Assembly: GCA_037074705.1 (NCBI GenBank)
Contig: CM073591.1
Coordinates: 96,958,532 to 97,022,531 of the forward strand
DNA from: Zhengitettix transpicula
Taxonomy: Eukaryota; Arthropoda; Insecta; Orthoptera; Tetrigidae
Direction: 5' to 3'
Length of the DNA stretch: 64,000 nucleotides
Shown here piece after piece: positions 11,683 through 22,876 of this stretch (its first letter is position 1; every line of letters begins with the position of its first letter). The translations under genes were made by a program, and so were the position numbers. The notes beneath the pieces are model-generated. The model was not told the origin of the DNA and did not search any database. It worked only from the letters and a program-made list of their open reading frames with translations.

Positions 11683-13593
11683 ATTCAGTAAGAATGAATT
11701 GCTTTAAAAGCTTTGGAGTGAACCGTTCCGAAAGGATTTATTAATTCAGCATCTTGATCAGATTAGTTTAAACTAATTACAATAGAAGTAGTGGAATAAC
11801 TGTTAAATTATTGGAAAAACAAATATTCACTGTAATAGGTTCAACTTTAAGTTCTCAAATCAATCAACAGTACAAATTTAGAAATTTGATATGGTTGTAT
11901 AAAACCAGATTCTCTTGTGTAACTTATACCTTTAAATAGACGAATAAAAATTTACACCATATTATGAAAATTATTGCTAAGATTAAGATTTTCAGTCCAA
12001 TAAATTTGAATGCATATTAAATCCCGAAACAGATTGAATTATGTCTGGATATTAGTAAGCATGTTTCTTACTCGGTTTGAAACAACCCAGCAGATAGCTT
12101 CATCGGCGCATAATTGTTTAATGTAGTAGGAAATGAGGTATTCGTACTGTAATTGGGTCGAAAATTCTTTCTAGGCGGAAAAAATAAACGACAAAAAGAA
12201 AAATTATGTTGAAAATTAGAGATAGAATTTACGCTTCAATCTTTTCATTTTATCCACGTAAGTTTCTATGTTTCATTAATGTCAGGAACAATAAATATTT
12301 AGAAAAACATTAGAATTTTTTAAGATTTACAACACAATTACGATTTTATATCAAATGCGAAGGACAACTTAATGAAATGTGTTAAGGAAAATAAATTTAA
12401 ATACTAACGAAAGTATCCACAAACAATTGTGAAAAATATGAATAAAGTTTCTAATTCTGCTGTGGGCCAATAAAAGAGATAAAAACCTAATTGCAAAGAT
12501 TACCAAAAATGTAATTCCTACTAGACGGTTTTGTTTTAAGAAACTTTGTCAGTGTTTATAATATTAATGCTTAGTTTTGTAAAACAATTTAAATGATTAG
12601 CTAAAACTTTGTTAAATATGCCCCTCATCTTAATTTTAAGGCAAAGGTGAATCTATCTACCATTAACTGGCAATTACGATCCTATCCTTTAGAGAATCCA
12701 GGAATTATGTGCGTGAATAATCTGCAGTCGAAGTTTGTACATCTGTCCTGCGAGAGCGTCAGCTACTAATTGCTGGAGTGATGAATGTAGGCGTCGGGAT
12801 TCCAACTCCACAAATCCGATCAATGGTGCGTAATGTTATTACTAAGGACGTGGTAACACTACCAAGAAGCTCTTTTCAATTTGTGTTGATCAATGGAAAA
12901 AGAACAGCTATTTTCATCAAGGTCATTATACCAGGTGAGAATTTGGTAAAGTAAATTTCAGTGTTCAAAATTTATGCTCTTTACAAGGCGATTGCATTTC
13001 CAAATTCGTCTATGTGATCCAAATTATTTTCATTATAATAATGTTATCCATTTATTGGCTTTTTGACGATATATATATATTGGCTATTGTTTTGTAATGT
13101 TGATCGCTAGAACCACGGAGATGATTGACATAGAGATTTCGTGTGGAGAAAGGAAGACAAAAAACATGGCTGATGAACAACGTCGATTATTTGTGCACAA
13201 GAGATTTATATCTTATATGAAAAATAGCTCCTCTGCTAGTTTTGAAAACCATGTTGTTATAAAGAAAAAATTATTGGGGTTCCAACCATTTAATTCCCAA
13301 CGTTTCTGCCTCGTCGTCATGTCCTAGTTGTCTTTTAATATTATTATTCATGATCGTAGATTGTGAAACGTAAATTATATGCTCATATAGTTCCTATTGA
13401 AAAACTAGGATCGCCCATTTACAACTTGACTACTTCTCTTATTATGATAAAGCATACTTGCTAATCTACTCGATTAACATCCTTTTAAAATATTTTTTAG
13501 GTTAAAACCTATACTATTTATATCAATAAGTAGCCAATTATCTGGAAAGAATACGTGTTAAAATAAAAAAAAATGTTCATGTTTATAGTTATA
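11683..13593. other. AT-rich intron, nothing recognised
   Basis: No gene-like frames. A slightly more complex patch occurs at 12640-12960. Confidence 0.4.
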
Positions 13594-14274
13594 CTATCTG
13601 GGTGGCCGGCGTTGCCCCGGTTGTCATATATCCATAACCCCCGATTTGACTCCCATCTCGGTTGCTTTTCCATTAGTTTTATGTAACGCTCTTCCTTCCC
13701 CAACTCTAACCCTGCCAAAGGGGGTGGAAATTATACACAATCAACATCGGTAGAAATACTATCAATGTCATTGGCCCAAAAATTTTTATTCTACGCAAAT
13801 ATCGACAGTTTCACATGTTTGAAAATTTCCATCCCCAACCCCACCCGATTTGGGAAGTTAAACGGCAAATTAAATGTCATAATTAATCTCGGTGACTACC
13901 ATAGATTTAGTGTCCAATCTCGATTGTTATTGTGTTATTTTTATGTAATGCCACTCCACCCCAGCCCCTGAGGGAGTTGATTTCCAATGCTGTAAGAGGT
14001 TGAAATTATACAAAGGTAACATCGGTAACAATCTCTTTGACCTCTAAAAATATTTACCCGTCTTAAATATCGGCTGTTTTAGCATGTTTGAATATTTCCG
14101 TTCCCGTCCACCCCTGCTTCTGGGGATGGTAGACGTGAATTACTTCCAGAGTGTTAGTTTCCTGGTCGCAAGGAACACCTGTACGAAATTTAGTGAAATT
14201 TTCTCCACGGGTGTAGATTTGTATGCGGAATATAAATAAAAACTCACACACACATACATACATACATACATAGA
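13594..14274 (-). mobile_element. Non-autonomous Helitron
   Basis: In minus orientation it begins TCTATGTATGTATGTATG right after an A (position 14275 complement), and ends in the GC-rich GGCAACGCCGGCCACCC segment near 13594 with a mutated CTAG (ATAG) before T. This is the Helitron rule of 5' TC and 3' CTRR with insertion between A and T. Internally it has two ~250-bp monomers with CCATAACCCCCGATTTGACT, CTCGGTTG and GTTTGAAAATTTCC. No Rep/helicase coding is present. Confidence 0.65.
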
Positions 14275-14280
14275 TATAGC

Positions 14281-15350
14281 GGTGAACAAGACAGAAGCCC
14301 TACTAGTAATAGAGAAAAGGTCCTACAGGAAACCCGTCTTCAATAGATACCCTGCAGGAACAACATCCGGTACCTCGGGGTACAAATAGACAAAAATTTT
14401 AACTTTAAGGCACACAGGAAAGTACAGAAAAAACAGTAGCAGCACTAGCGCGCATCATGCCAAATATTAGGGGGCCAGGGGAATGAAGAGAAAATTACAA
14501 ATGAGCGTCACCCACTCAAAGATGCTGTATGCATCTCCTGTTTGGGCCGACGATATGAAAAGGAACAGATCAGGTATACAAAATCTCGAATCTGTCCAAA
14601 GAAAAGCTGCACTATATACATATAACATTATATACTATATAACATCGGCATATAAAACAATCTCAAAAAGTGCAGTTTTAGTCGTAGCCAGCGTACCACC
14701 GATCGAGTTATTAGTTAGGGAACAGCAAGAACTACACCGCGAAATAAAGGATACGAAAAGCAGATTCGAAGACGGCTCGGGAGAGCCAGAGCGAAACTCA
14801 ACGCTTGTGGGACTCGGAAGTGACAGGCAGATGAACACACAGATTAATACCTAATGTTTCACCAATAAGTAACACGGGGAAGTATCATTCTTCCTCACCC
14901 AGGTGCTAACCGGACATGGCTGTTTCAAATCATATTTATATAGATTTAAAACGACCGAAGACGAAAAATGCAATTACTGCGAGAATCCGAAGGACGACGT
15001 CGAACATACAGTATTCCACTGCGACGCATGGAGTATACAACGAGACAAATTAAATTCTTATCTCAAGGAAAAAATAAGTCCAGAAAACCTGGGTAAACTC
15101 CTAAAATCGGACGTCTGTTGGAAATCGAAGAAAATTACGCAAAGGAAATAATGGACGCTAAGGCAAAACTTAGGAGAGACTAATATTAGGGTGGATAAAT
15201 GTCAGGAGCAAAGGGTTTGTGGTTTTAGCCGGTAAAAATCTGGCACCGTTGAGGAGTGCGCACCCTTCTCCTCGTCTTTTGAAGATTTCCACAGTATCCC
15301 TCGAATAAAAAACATACATACATACAAACAAACAAACACACTGATTTATT
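14281..15350 (+). pseudogene. R1-clade-like LINE, 3' half (end of RT plus C-terminal zinc knuckle) and 3' UTR
   Basis: Plus frames read VNKTEALLVIEKR (RT end), MLYASPVWADDMKR, LESVQRKAAL and ASVPPIELLVREQQE. After a frameshift they read LTGHGCFKSYLYRFKTTEDE, then CNYCENPKDDVEHTVFHCDAW, the CCHC finger and tail typical of R1/TRAS-like elements. The 3' UTR (about 15160-15310) ends in CATA/CAAA repeats at 15310-15345. Several stops and frameshifts make it inactive. It starts directly next to the (CATA)n-containing Helitron 5' end. Confidence 0.75.
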
Positions 15351-15439
15351 TATTAGAAGACTAGATACACGATAATAACACCTAATTTCAAGTTAAAAAT
15401 AACTGTTTAGGAGAAAGTGTGGATACGAATACATTTGAT

Positions 15440-16260
15440 TACAATGGTTGTATGTTAAATCTTAATCTGACGAGTGCGAATGGACTACACTTGACTCCGC
15501 ATATGACATTGACCACATGCCTATTGTCACCAAAATTAAGATTGAGCAGGAGTTATACCATAACAATAACAACGATAGTGGTGCAAGGTGGAATATAAAA
15601 ACAATTCAAACTGGCTGTGAAAATACAAATAAACATACAAAGTTTAAGAATGATAACATAGATAATAATATCAATATCCTTAATAAAATGATCAGAACAG
15701 CAGCAGACGAAACGCTGGGCAGAAAAAAGAAACACTCAAATCAACCAAGGAAAGTAAAATGTTCATTAGCTCACAGAAAGTACAAGCTGGAACTCAAGAA
15801 CCTTAGGAAGAATTCCAAACGAAAGGGCGGACAAAAGTGAAAAAATGGAGGCATCCCAACAAAAGAATAAAAACAATAGTCCAATATGCACTAAAAATTA
15901 TGGGGAACAAGCCTATATCAGTATACTGGAGAAAAAGTGGTACAAGTGTAGAAGAGGAAGGAATGAAGGGATTTTTTCAAGAAAGTCGGCAACTTCAAGG
16001 AAATTTCTTTCGCTGGCAATCTGTTGCTAGGTTAAGAACTGTTCATTCTAACCTCACGCACTCCTATCCTCTAGATCACCGCAACCAACATGTGACGTAT
16101 GCAAGGCAGCCTGACGATCCACCATATCCTCTACGACTGCCCAAAGCACGACAGGACTAGAAGAGTCACAATTCATAAATACACGAGAAGGGCTATAAAT
16201 AACCTACTAAAGTTTAGCAAGGAAAGCAGAATTCAAGATCTAATGTAAATAAACAATGAA
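15440..16260 (+). pseudogene. LINE fragment with RT deleted (endonuclease end joined to C-terminal tail)
   Basis: SAYDIDHMPIVTKIKIEQE matches the SDH/'DH.PV(V/I)TK(I/L)' end of a LINE apurinic endonuclease, then ARWNIKTIQT and the Lys-rich RT linker (AHRKYKLELKNLRK). A short bridge leads to LTHSYPLDHRNQ, PTCDVCKAA and, after a one-base shift, LTIHHILYDCPKHDRTRR and a tail ending INNLLKFSKESRIQDLM-stop. The last part is the 'C..C....T..H.L..C' tail of Jockey/LOA-like elements. The whole RT core is missing, so this is an internally deleted relic. The plus open frames at 15517-15840 and 15837-16160 belong to it. Confidence 0.75.
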
Positions 16261-17139
16261 TCTGGGACTAAGAATAAAATGTATAGTTAAAATGAATCAA
16301 TTGTAATAATTTCATATATTCCTCAATTACTTTTATCTTGACGCGACTATAAACAATATAATTTTTTTAAAAAGAATAATGTTGTGGCTGAACAATACTG
16401 GACAGTTAAATCACCGTATAATAAACATGACATTACAGTATCATTCAGTTGGAATTAATAGGCTCTGTCAATGCCGCATAATAGCTATGAGAAACCCAAA
16501 GCAATATTTTGGAGGAGAATGGCGAAAGTAATGAATACGGTAGAGATACATTAATTCACAAAACTCTGAGAGACACGATTTGATAAATTGTAGACGAACC
16601 ATTTACTCAAGTACATTTACTTAAGACGTTGAGACTGAAATGCATCAACTGACGTGTGATTTAACAGAAATAGTGTAAGTCTTGATGTACACAAAAGCAA
16701 AACAACAACTTTTGCCGCAGCTAAAAGTTCTCCTGAAAATTTATCTCTACGCGGCACACATTTTCAGCCTGGGCACGGCAGATAATTGGAAAATCAATCA
16801 ATAAATGCCAAGAATTTCATGCAGCGAGCTATAATAAAGCACACTTATTTATATTCGATTATCTCATACGGAATAGTAAATTGAAATTGTTCCTCACACG
16901 TCTCACAAATATTTAAGCTATAAAATCATATGTTTGAGAATTAATAATAAGAAATAATGGGAATTAAGTTATAATAATTTGTTATGTAATTTCGTTAGTA
17001 CAGTAAATACTCATCGTTGAACAGAATTACTCGTTGAAGATTGTCAGGGGATTGGGTTAATTTATTCTTTTCCAACGAGATTGCTGGCGTCAGGTGGGGC
17101 AAACATGAGAGAACTCCGGGTAGTATAACACATAATATA
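16261..17139. other. AT-rich intron, nothing recognised
   Basis: No coding or repeat family recognised. Confidence 0.4.
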
Positions 17140-17332
17140 GTAGGGGTCAGTATGACTGCGTCGCATCACAGAGGTCCCGGGTTCGAATCCCGGCGAGGGC
17201 ACGGATGTTTGTGTGCGTTGGAGAAACACTCGCCAAATCAGGTCCCCGAAATGGCAAAAAGAAGTTCCCATAATGAGTCACTAATAACCGGAGCTGTCGA
17301 TGCGACTGAAAATAAAACTATATAAAAAACAG
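17140..17332 (+). mobile_element. tRNA-derived SINE
   Basis: The tRNA-like head has TAGTAGGGGTCAGTATGACT (A-box-like) and CCCGGGTTCGAATCCCGG (perfect B box and T-arm-like stem), then a unique body (GATGTTTGTGTGCG...) and an A-rich tail (GAAAATAAAACTATATAAAA). ATAATATA occurs just before (17132-17139) and just after (17333-17340), a possible short TSD. The protein-like 'PSPGFEPGTS' frame on the other strand is just the B box translated. Confidence 0.75.
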
Positions 17333-17340
17333 ATAATATA

Positions 17341-18138
17341 ATCGTGGCGTCATTTGAACAATAGAATGCTGCTAATATTCAGATCAAAACACGATAAATG
17401 AGTGCCTATAAGCTACTTTAATTTCTCCCCTTTTAGTTTTAATCACAGAAATTCATTTCATAAAACTGTTTTTATTATATAAAACTGTAATACCATAGTG
17501 AGTAACTTATTGTATTTGGTTTCAACGTTGTATCTGTATTTGAAGAAAATTATAATGTAGGATTTTTATGAAAGTTATGTTTGCAAGAACCACTTCTGAT
17601 AATTAGTTAGGAATAAAATGCTAAATACACTCGCATATATCGCAAGGTATCACCCAAGATTACAAGTAATTTCAGCAGCCACGAAATGTCCCAATTTTCA
17701 TCTACAGGTATATTGGTATAGAATGTTTCCGTCGCGTTCTTTAACGAAAGTCTACGTGCGTCGTCGATTGTTATGCGGAAGTCACACAGGCGCTCGTCGC
17801 TCTCGGTGACTGAACACGATTCGTCTGTTCAATAATTTCACTGATAATTTCACTCTAGGGAGAGTGAATGCCTTTCCGGGGTGAATGTTGTCAAAGCGTT
17901 CGCACGTACGTTTTAGAGACAAGCTTAGCATTATTCATAATAACATGCACATCACTAAACGCAATAAAGTTCATTACCGAACCTTTCACTAAAATAATTT
18001 AGATAATTTATAAGAACTCTGCAGTTGAAACGTAAAACTGATTTTGTTAATAGTTTAATGTTAGTAATTAACGTACACAGAAAAAATTATTAAACAATAT
18101 GTTTAAATGAAAATTTTTCGGATGTTTTGGAAATTAAT
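17341..18138. other. Intronic sequence, no gene seen
   Basis: AT-rich. A more complex patch occurs at 17690-17930 (GTCGCGTTCTTTAACG..., GCGCTCGTCGCTCTCGG) with a 63-codon frame I do not recognise. Confidence 0.4.
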
Positions 18139-18487
18139 AATAAGAAAGATAGCCAAATACAGACAAAAGTAGTGATGATATAAATACTATATAACTTTTC
18201 TGGAAGCCTTGTTCAGGTCCTAAGAAGAACCTAGAAATTTACGATGAAAACTGATTTGTATAAAGTAATTTAATTGTTATATAAATGTAGAACTTAACAG
18301 ATGTAAGTCGCTAATGACTTAAAGGTTAATGCGACATTAAACTGTAATTAGAAAAAAAAGAAAGAACCTAGAGCGACACAACTGCACTCGTCAGTTGACA
18401 AAACTCAAAAGCCAACAAAGAACGTTGTGTGGTATTTATATTATCACTTATTTTGTCTGTATTTGGATATCTTTCTTATTATTAAAT
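18139..18487. mobile_element. MITE copy 3, interrupted by a LINE 3'-end insertion
   Basis: The arms AATAATAAGAAAGATAGCCA and (reverse) AATAATAAGAAAGATATCCA bound the copy, with ATAAATAC on the left and ACGTTGTGTGGTATTTAT on the right. The element is split at AAGAACCTAG by the insertion described at 18232-18356. Without it the unit is about 215 bp like the other copies. Confidence 0.75.
18232..18356 (+). mobile_element. 5'-truncated LINE 3' end inserted in the MITE
   Basis: Sequence from AAATTTACGATG to an A-rich end (AGAAAAAAAAG) sits between two copies of AAGAACCTAG, a 10-bp target duplication. Its end, GTCGCTAATGAC...GGTTAATGCGACATTAAAC, matches the 3' end of the LINE at 42603-44181 (GTCGCCAATGAC...GTTAACGCGACCTTGATAAAC). 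Both can form a GTCGC/GCGAC hairpin. Hence this is probably a severely 5'-truncated copy of a related LINE. Confidence 0.7.
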
Positions 18488-18620
18488 GCTGTATTGTATA
18501 AAATATTAGTATCGTACGAAAATAAAAGTGTAGGAGGAAATATAAAAAGCTGTGCCAAATTTATTTCCTCAATTTGAAAATAATCTGCGCCTATAACGTA
18601 ACCAGAAATAAATACTACAA

Positions 18621-18972
18621 TTTTTTTTAGGGTAACAGGCTACGTGAGGGTAAACCACATTGGGCAACTCCTTTTAATAGCATAGGAAGATATTTGTAAG
18701 GGGGGATGCGGAAGGGTAGAGGAAGGTAGCCAAGGGTTAACTAGGGCCCCCGGGCTATATTTTAAGGATCCTACCTGGCATTCGCCTAAAGAGATGCAGG
18801 GAAAACCCTAGAAAAACCTGCATCAGGTAGGTCGGACATTTGGTAGTTTCGCACGCCCTTCCAATATCGGGAGAGGAGTTTGCTGTGGGGACGCAGCATT
18901 CCTTTCTCCGTGCCTCGACCAGTTTAGGAGGCAACTGGCCGACTATTCCAATGGGAATAGAGGACAATTTCC
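18621..18972 (-). repeat. poly(A)-tailed repeat, 5'-truncated copy
   Basis: Starts with oligo-T (18621-18628), then GGGTAACAGGCTACGTGAGG and the usual core, and stops at GGAATAGAGGACAA; the 5' third of the unit is missing. ACAATTT occurs at both edges (possible short TSD). Confidence 0.8.
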
Positions 18973-19019
18973 TCAGTTAATATTTTACAAAGGTATTCAT
19001 TTAATTGCAGGAAAATTTA

Positions 19020-19208
19020 TTATTATATTTTGATTAAAGCACTTTGAAAATTTTTTGAGTTTTGTCAACTGTCTTGTGCCGTTCCAGGCTCTTGTGCTTT
19101 TTTTTTACTTTTCATAGCACCTGAAGAAAGAAACAAGGCTTCCAGAAACGTTGTGTGGTATTTAAATCATCACTTCATTTGTCTGTTTTTGGCTATATTT
19201 CTTATTAC
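19020..19208. mobile_element. MITE copy 4, partial
   Basis: GAGTTTTGTCAACTG, then CACCTGAAGAAAGAAACAAG, CGTTGTGTGGTATTTAAAT and TGGCTATATTTCTTATTA represent the centre and one arm of the family at 1266-1486. The other arm is lost. Confidence 0.65.
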
Positions 19209-21964
19209 TAAATAATAATTTATGTGATAGAATTGAAATCGTGGCAGTTCTTCAAAGCCATTACACGACTCCACTGACAATATTAGCTTATAGTAAACCC
19301 GCTAAACTATTGCATTGGCTTAGCTAACAGATGACACAGCCTACTCTACTTTATGATTATTTGACTTTTGTAGTGTTTAATTCTACGACAATTTGATACA
19401 ATAATAATTGTCTGCTTCTCTTCTGAATCGTTCAGTAGTAAATGTGAAACAAAGAAAAATTTATTTTAGTTTAATAATGACATTAATTTCAATTAATCTT
19501 AAAGACATAGTGGAAAACGGTTAAAATATTAGTTTGCGCAATAACTTTTAACTGATATATATTCTCTTTTACTATAATTGATTTTACACGAATAATTCTG
19601 GTATTTTGAACGAATATTAACTCAAATTACTGTATATACTGTGGAGAAAAAAAAGTATTTTATAATATAATCAGATTAATTTTTCTCTGCATAATTACGC
19701 AATCCAATTTATGTTAAATGAGAGTTACTAATGCAGACAAATTTTGAATGAATCATGCATAAGTAAGTGCAAATATTAGAATGAAAATACCTGTGTGCTC
19801 TGGATTGAAATGCGTTTGTCAGTTCCAGTTTGCGTCTCACTTACTTGCTGTCACCTGCATTTAGTGGAATGCTCTATCGCCGCCCTGGGCGCCTCCATTA
19901 CGACCTGTGTGATATATATCAGGCTACGCTCTGAGCGATGGCTACGTGTGTCACTGCGATGTTTGTTAGTTGAAAACGGCAAAAGAAATAAATCAATGAT
20001 ATGCGGATTTTAGAGGTTGAACCATTTAATTACTTTTTATCGTAAATATTGAATGAAGTTTTGTTGAAAAAACTTAATTGTCTATTGCTTTCTAATAAGA
20101 ATATGAAAATAGATAATTAAGGATTTCTATTAAAAATTCCAGCAATTTATTCGAACTATTTATTAAACTCGAAGAATCATAGAGAACAAATGAGATCTAT
20201 TAAAGTTCGTAAAAATTGCCTATAATTTAAAGTCGTAATAATCATCTGCGGCCACGCGAGCTTAAATTTACACCACAAGCCTTTACATTTATCCGAAATT
20301 GGTGTGATCCTGATTCATGATCTGATAGCAACATTTCATATTTCTGTATTGCATCACCGTCGTAATCCGTTCTGGGTATTGGCAGCAAATGCATTACTTA
20401 GTTGAACCGTATATCATACTTCGCATGTGTCTAACCTGTTGCAATTCCAATGATTTGATACGTTTTACTCTGCCTCTCAAATTTTGTTCTAATTCACAGC
20501 CATAAGTTCCTTTCACAGCCTATTCGTTCAAAATATTAGACGTTTTTTAGCCATTTTATGTATTTATTTCTAGTTCTTTATCCTTCAGCAGAATTTAGAC
20601 TTAAATTTTCCCCGTTTCAAAATTTATTACAATACCACTTTCCCCCTTAGGCAACAATTGTTTATTCAGCAGTGGTAAATTTGGTCAGCCTTTCTTGTTT
20701 CCCAAATAAAAGCATTGAAATATGTATATTTATAACCCATGATTCCAAAATAAAGCTGGGCTACGTATATAAAATTTTGAACTTCTCCGTATCTGTGAGG
20801 TGGAAATTGAAACCCTTTCCTGACATTTTATCTTGTACTTCGTTGACTTAACTCATTATTTTATCATTAAGTTGTTGGCTTTCGTTCGTTTCTTCCTGTC
20901 TTACAATTTGAACAGCTAAGAAAATTATTTCCCTTTCCTGACCTTTTACTTCATAAACCAAATCCTTTTCGTTGCATTCAAAGTTATTTCTCTGCTTAGT
21001 TAAATAATCTTCTTTGGATAGTGGGCGAATCCATAAAATAGCACAAGGTCAGCATGGAAAGTATTGAATACAAAACAAATGTGGGTAAGTGATATAAGTA
21101 TTTAACCGAAGACGATTCTTGTCCTGAAACTTTCATTCTGTATTGGATTCATGAGGCAAAGTAAAAGAGAAATTCTTCTGTACTTGTAGGTTAGGAAGCA
21201 AAAGAAAAAAAACCTATTAATTAGGTAGCAGAAGAATGGAATATGTTTTACAAAGATAGAAAATAATAAGAAAAATATTTCAAATTTTGCCATATATAAA
21301 TTTATTCCGAGAATTGTGTCTAATCCAATGTTTTTACGTTTCTGATTCTTCCCCCAGCATTGTTGGCTCGTCCTGGGTATGGTGGTCTTCTCAGGAAGCG
21401 TGAAAGACTCATCTTGCTAATATTTTTCCAAATAATTCTCTATGTATATTTTCTCTCCAGAATTTTCATGTGGAATTTTATTTGCGGTCTTAAAATTTCG
21501 TTTTTTCCGACCGTGTAATTGTAAATTTGATAGAACCCTGTGTGTGCTGTTTTTAAAAACTGTTGGATACTGTTAAGATTTTCATTTTCAAGACTGGTTG
21601 TTTAGTTTATTCTACAATTAATGCCTCTATTAGTTTCAATTATCTTTGATATTATTTTCCTCTATCAAAATAAATACATTAATTTTTCAGTTGTTTCGAA
21701 ATAAATTTTAATATTAACTCTCTAATTTTCTATTTGTTACAGAGGAGAATTTCATTCTTCCTATTTTCCTTTATACCGAGTTTTTCCAGGATAGTTCATA
21801 CAGTTCCTTTCGTTACTGTTAACAGACGTGACGTTATCGGGATATGATCAGGGTGCTCTGTGTTTCGCAACCAGGTCTGTATAACGTGACAGAAATATTA
21901 CATTAAAATGCTAGGTAGAAAGTAAAATTAATCTATTAAGCATACTTGTTGAATAAAACAAGAA
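19209..21964. other. AT-rich intron, nothing recognised
   Basis: A GC-richer patch at 19790-19990 carries a 72-codon frame (MLWIEMRLSVPVCVSL...) with no known family. A complex patch at 20270-20480 could be non-coding conserved sequence. Otherwise featureless. Confidence 0.4.
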
Positions 21965-22395
21965 CGGAGAGATACGAAGGGGCTACCTTTGGGGATGCCG
22001 TTTTCTCTCCGTTTTTGACCTAAGGTTCCCACAAGCCGAGGCACCTCGGCCTGTTCTGAGGGGTGTATGTTCCGGGGTCACAGACCTTGGGCATACGGTA
22101 AGAGATGTCCGCTTGTCCGCTATTCCCATTGCAATAGTCGGCCAGCTGCTTCCTAAACTGGTCGAGGCACGGAGAAGGGAATGCTACGTCCCCACAGCAA
22201 ACTCCTCTCCCGCTATCGGAAGGGCGTGGGACAAGTACCCAATTCCCGACCTACCTGATGCAGGTTTTTCCCTGCATTTCTTTAGGCGAATTTCGGGTAG
22301 GATCCTTAAAATATAACCCGGGGGCCCTTGGCGACCTTTCTCTACCCTTCCACATCCACCCTTTCAAATTCCTTCCTATGCTATTAAAAAAAACA
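21965..22395 (+). repeat. poly(A)-tailed repeat, copy in tandem pair (first)
   Basis: Runs from GGAGAGATACGAAGGGGCTA through CCGAGGCACCTCGGCCTG and GATGCAGGTTTTT to CCTATGCTATTAAAA, where the last 60 bases of the unit are missing. Head-to-tail with 22428-22876. Confidence 0.85.
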
Positions 22396-22427
22396 CATGG
22401 ACCTTCCCTTACAACTCTGGAGACGGC

Positions 22428-22876
22428 TATCGTTGGACATGCCTCCTTCTCTCTCTGGTTTTTTGAATTAAGGTTTCCACATGTCGAGGTACCTCGGCCT
22501 GTTTTGAGAAGTGTGTGTTCCTTATACGCAGACCTTGTACATACGGTAAAAGTTGTCCGCTATTTATATTGGAATAGTCGGCCAGCTGCCTTCTAAATTG
22601 GGAGAGGAGACTGATTCGCCCCCTCATCAAACGCTTCTCCCACCATTGAAGAGCGTGGGACTAGAACCAAATGTTCGACATATTTTTCTAGGGTTTGTCC
22701 TGCATCACTTTTAGGTGAATGCCGGGAAGGATCCTTAAACTATAGCCCAGGTGCTTTAGTAAACCCTTGGCTGTCTTCCTCTACCATTCCGCATCCCTCC
22801 TTTCAAATCCGTCCCTATTCTATTAAAGGGGAGTTGCCACCATGTGGATTACTATTATTTAGCCTGTTATTCTAGA
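22428..22876 (+). repeat. poly(A)-tailed repeat, copy in tandem pair (second)
   Basis: Same order of blocks: CTTCTCTCTCTGG, TGAATTAAGGTTTCC, TCGAGGTACCTCGGCC, CCGCTATT, GCCGGGAAGGATCC and GGGGAGTTGCCACCATGTGG, then AGCCTGTTATTCTAGAAAAT. More diverged than most copies. Confidence 0.8.

Noticed and set aside
13061..13330. 76-codon frame (MLIARTTEMIDIEISCG...) as a gene
   Set aside because: No homologue recognised, AT-rich surroundings, no supporting signals.
17140..17220. Genuine tRNA gene
   Set aside because: The B box is perfect but the acceptor stem and anticodon arm are not convincing, and an unrelated body with an A-rich tail follows, as in a SINE.
17062..17271. Protein-like frame with PSPGFEPGTS
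   Set aside because: This is the antisense translation of the tRNA-type B box of a SINE, a common artefact.
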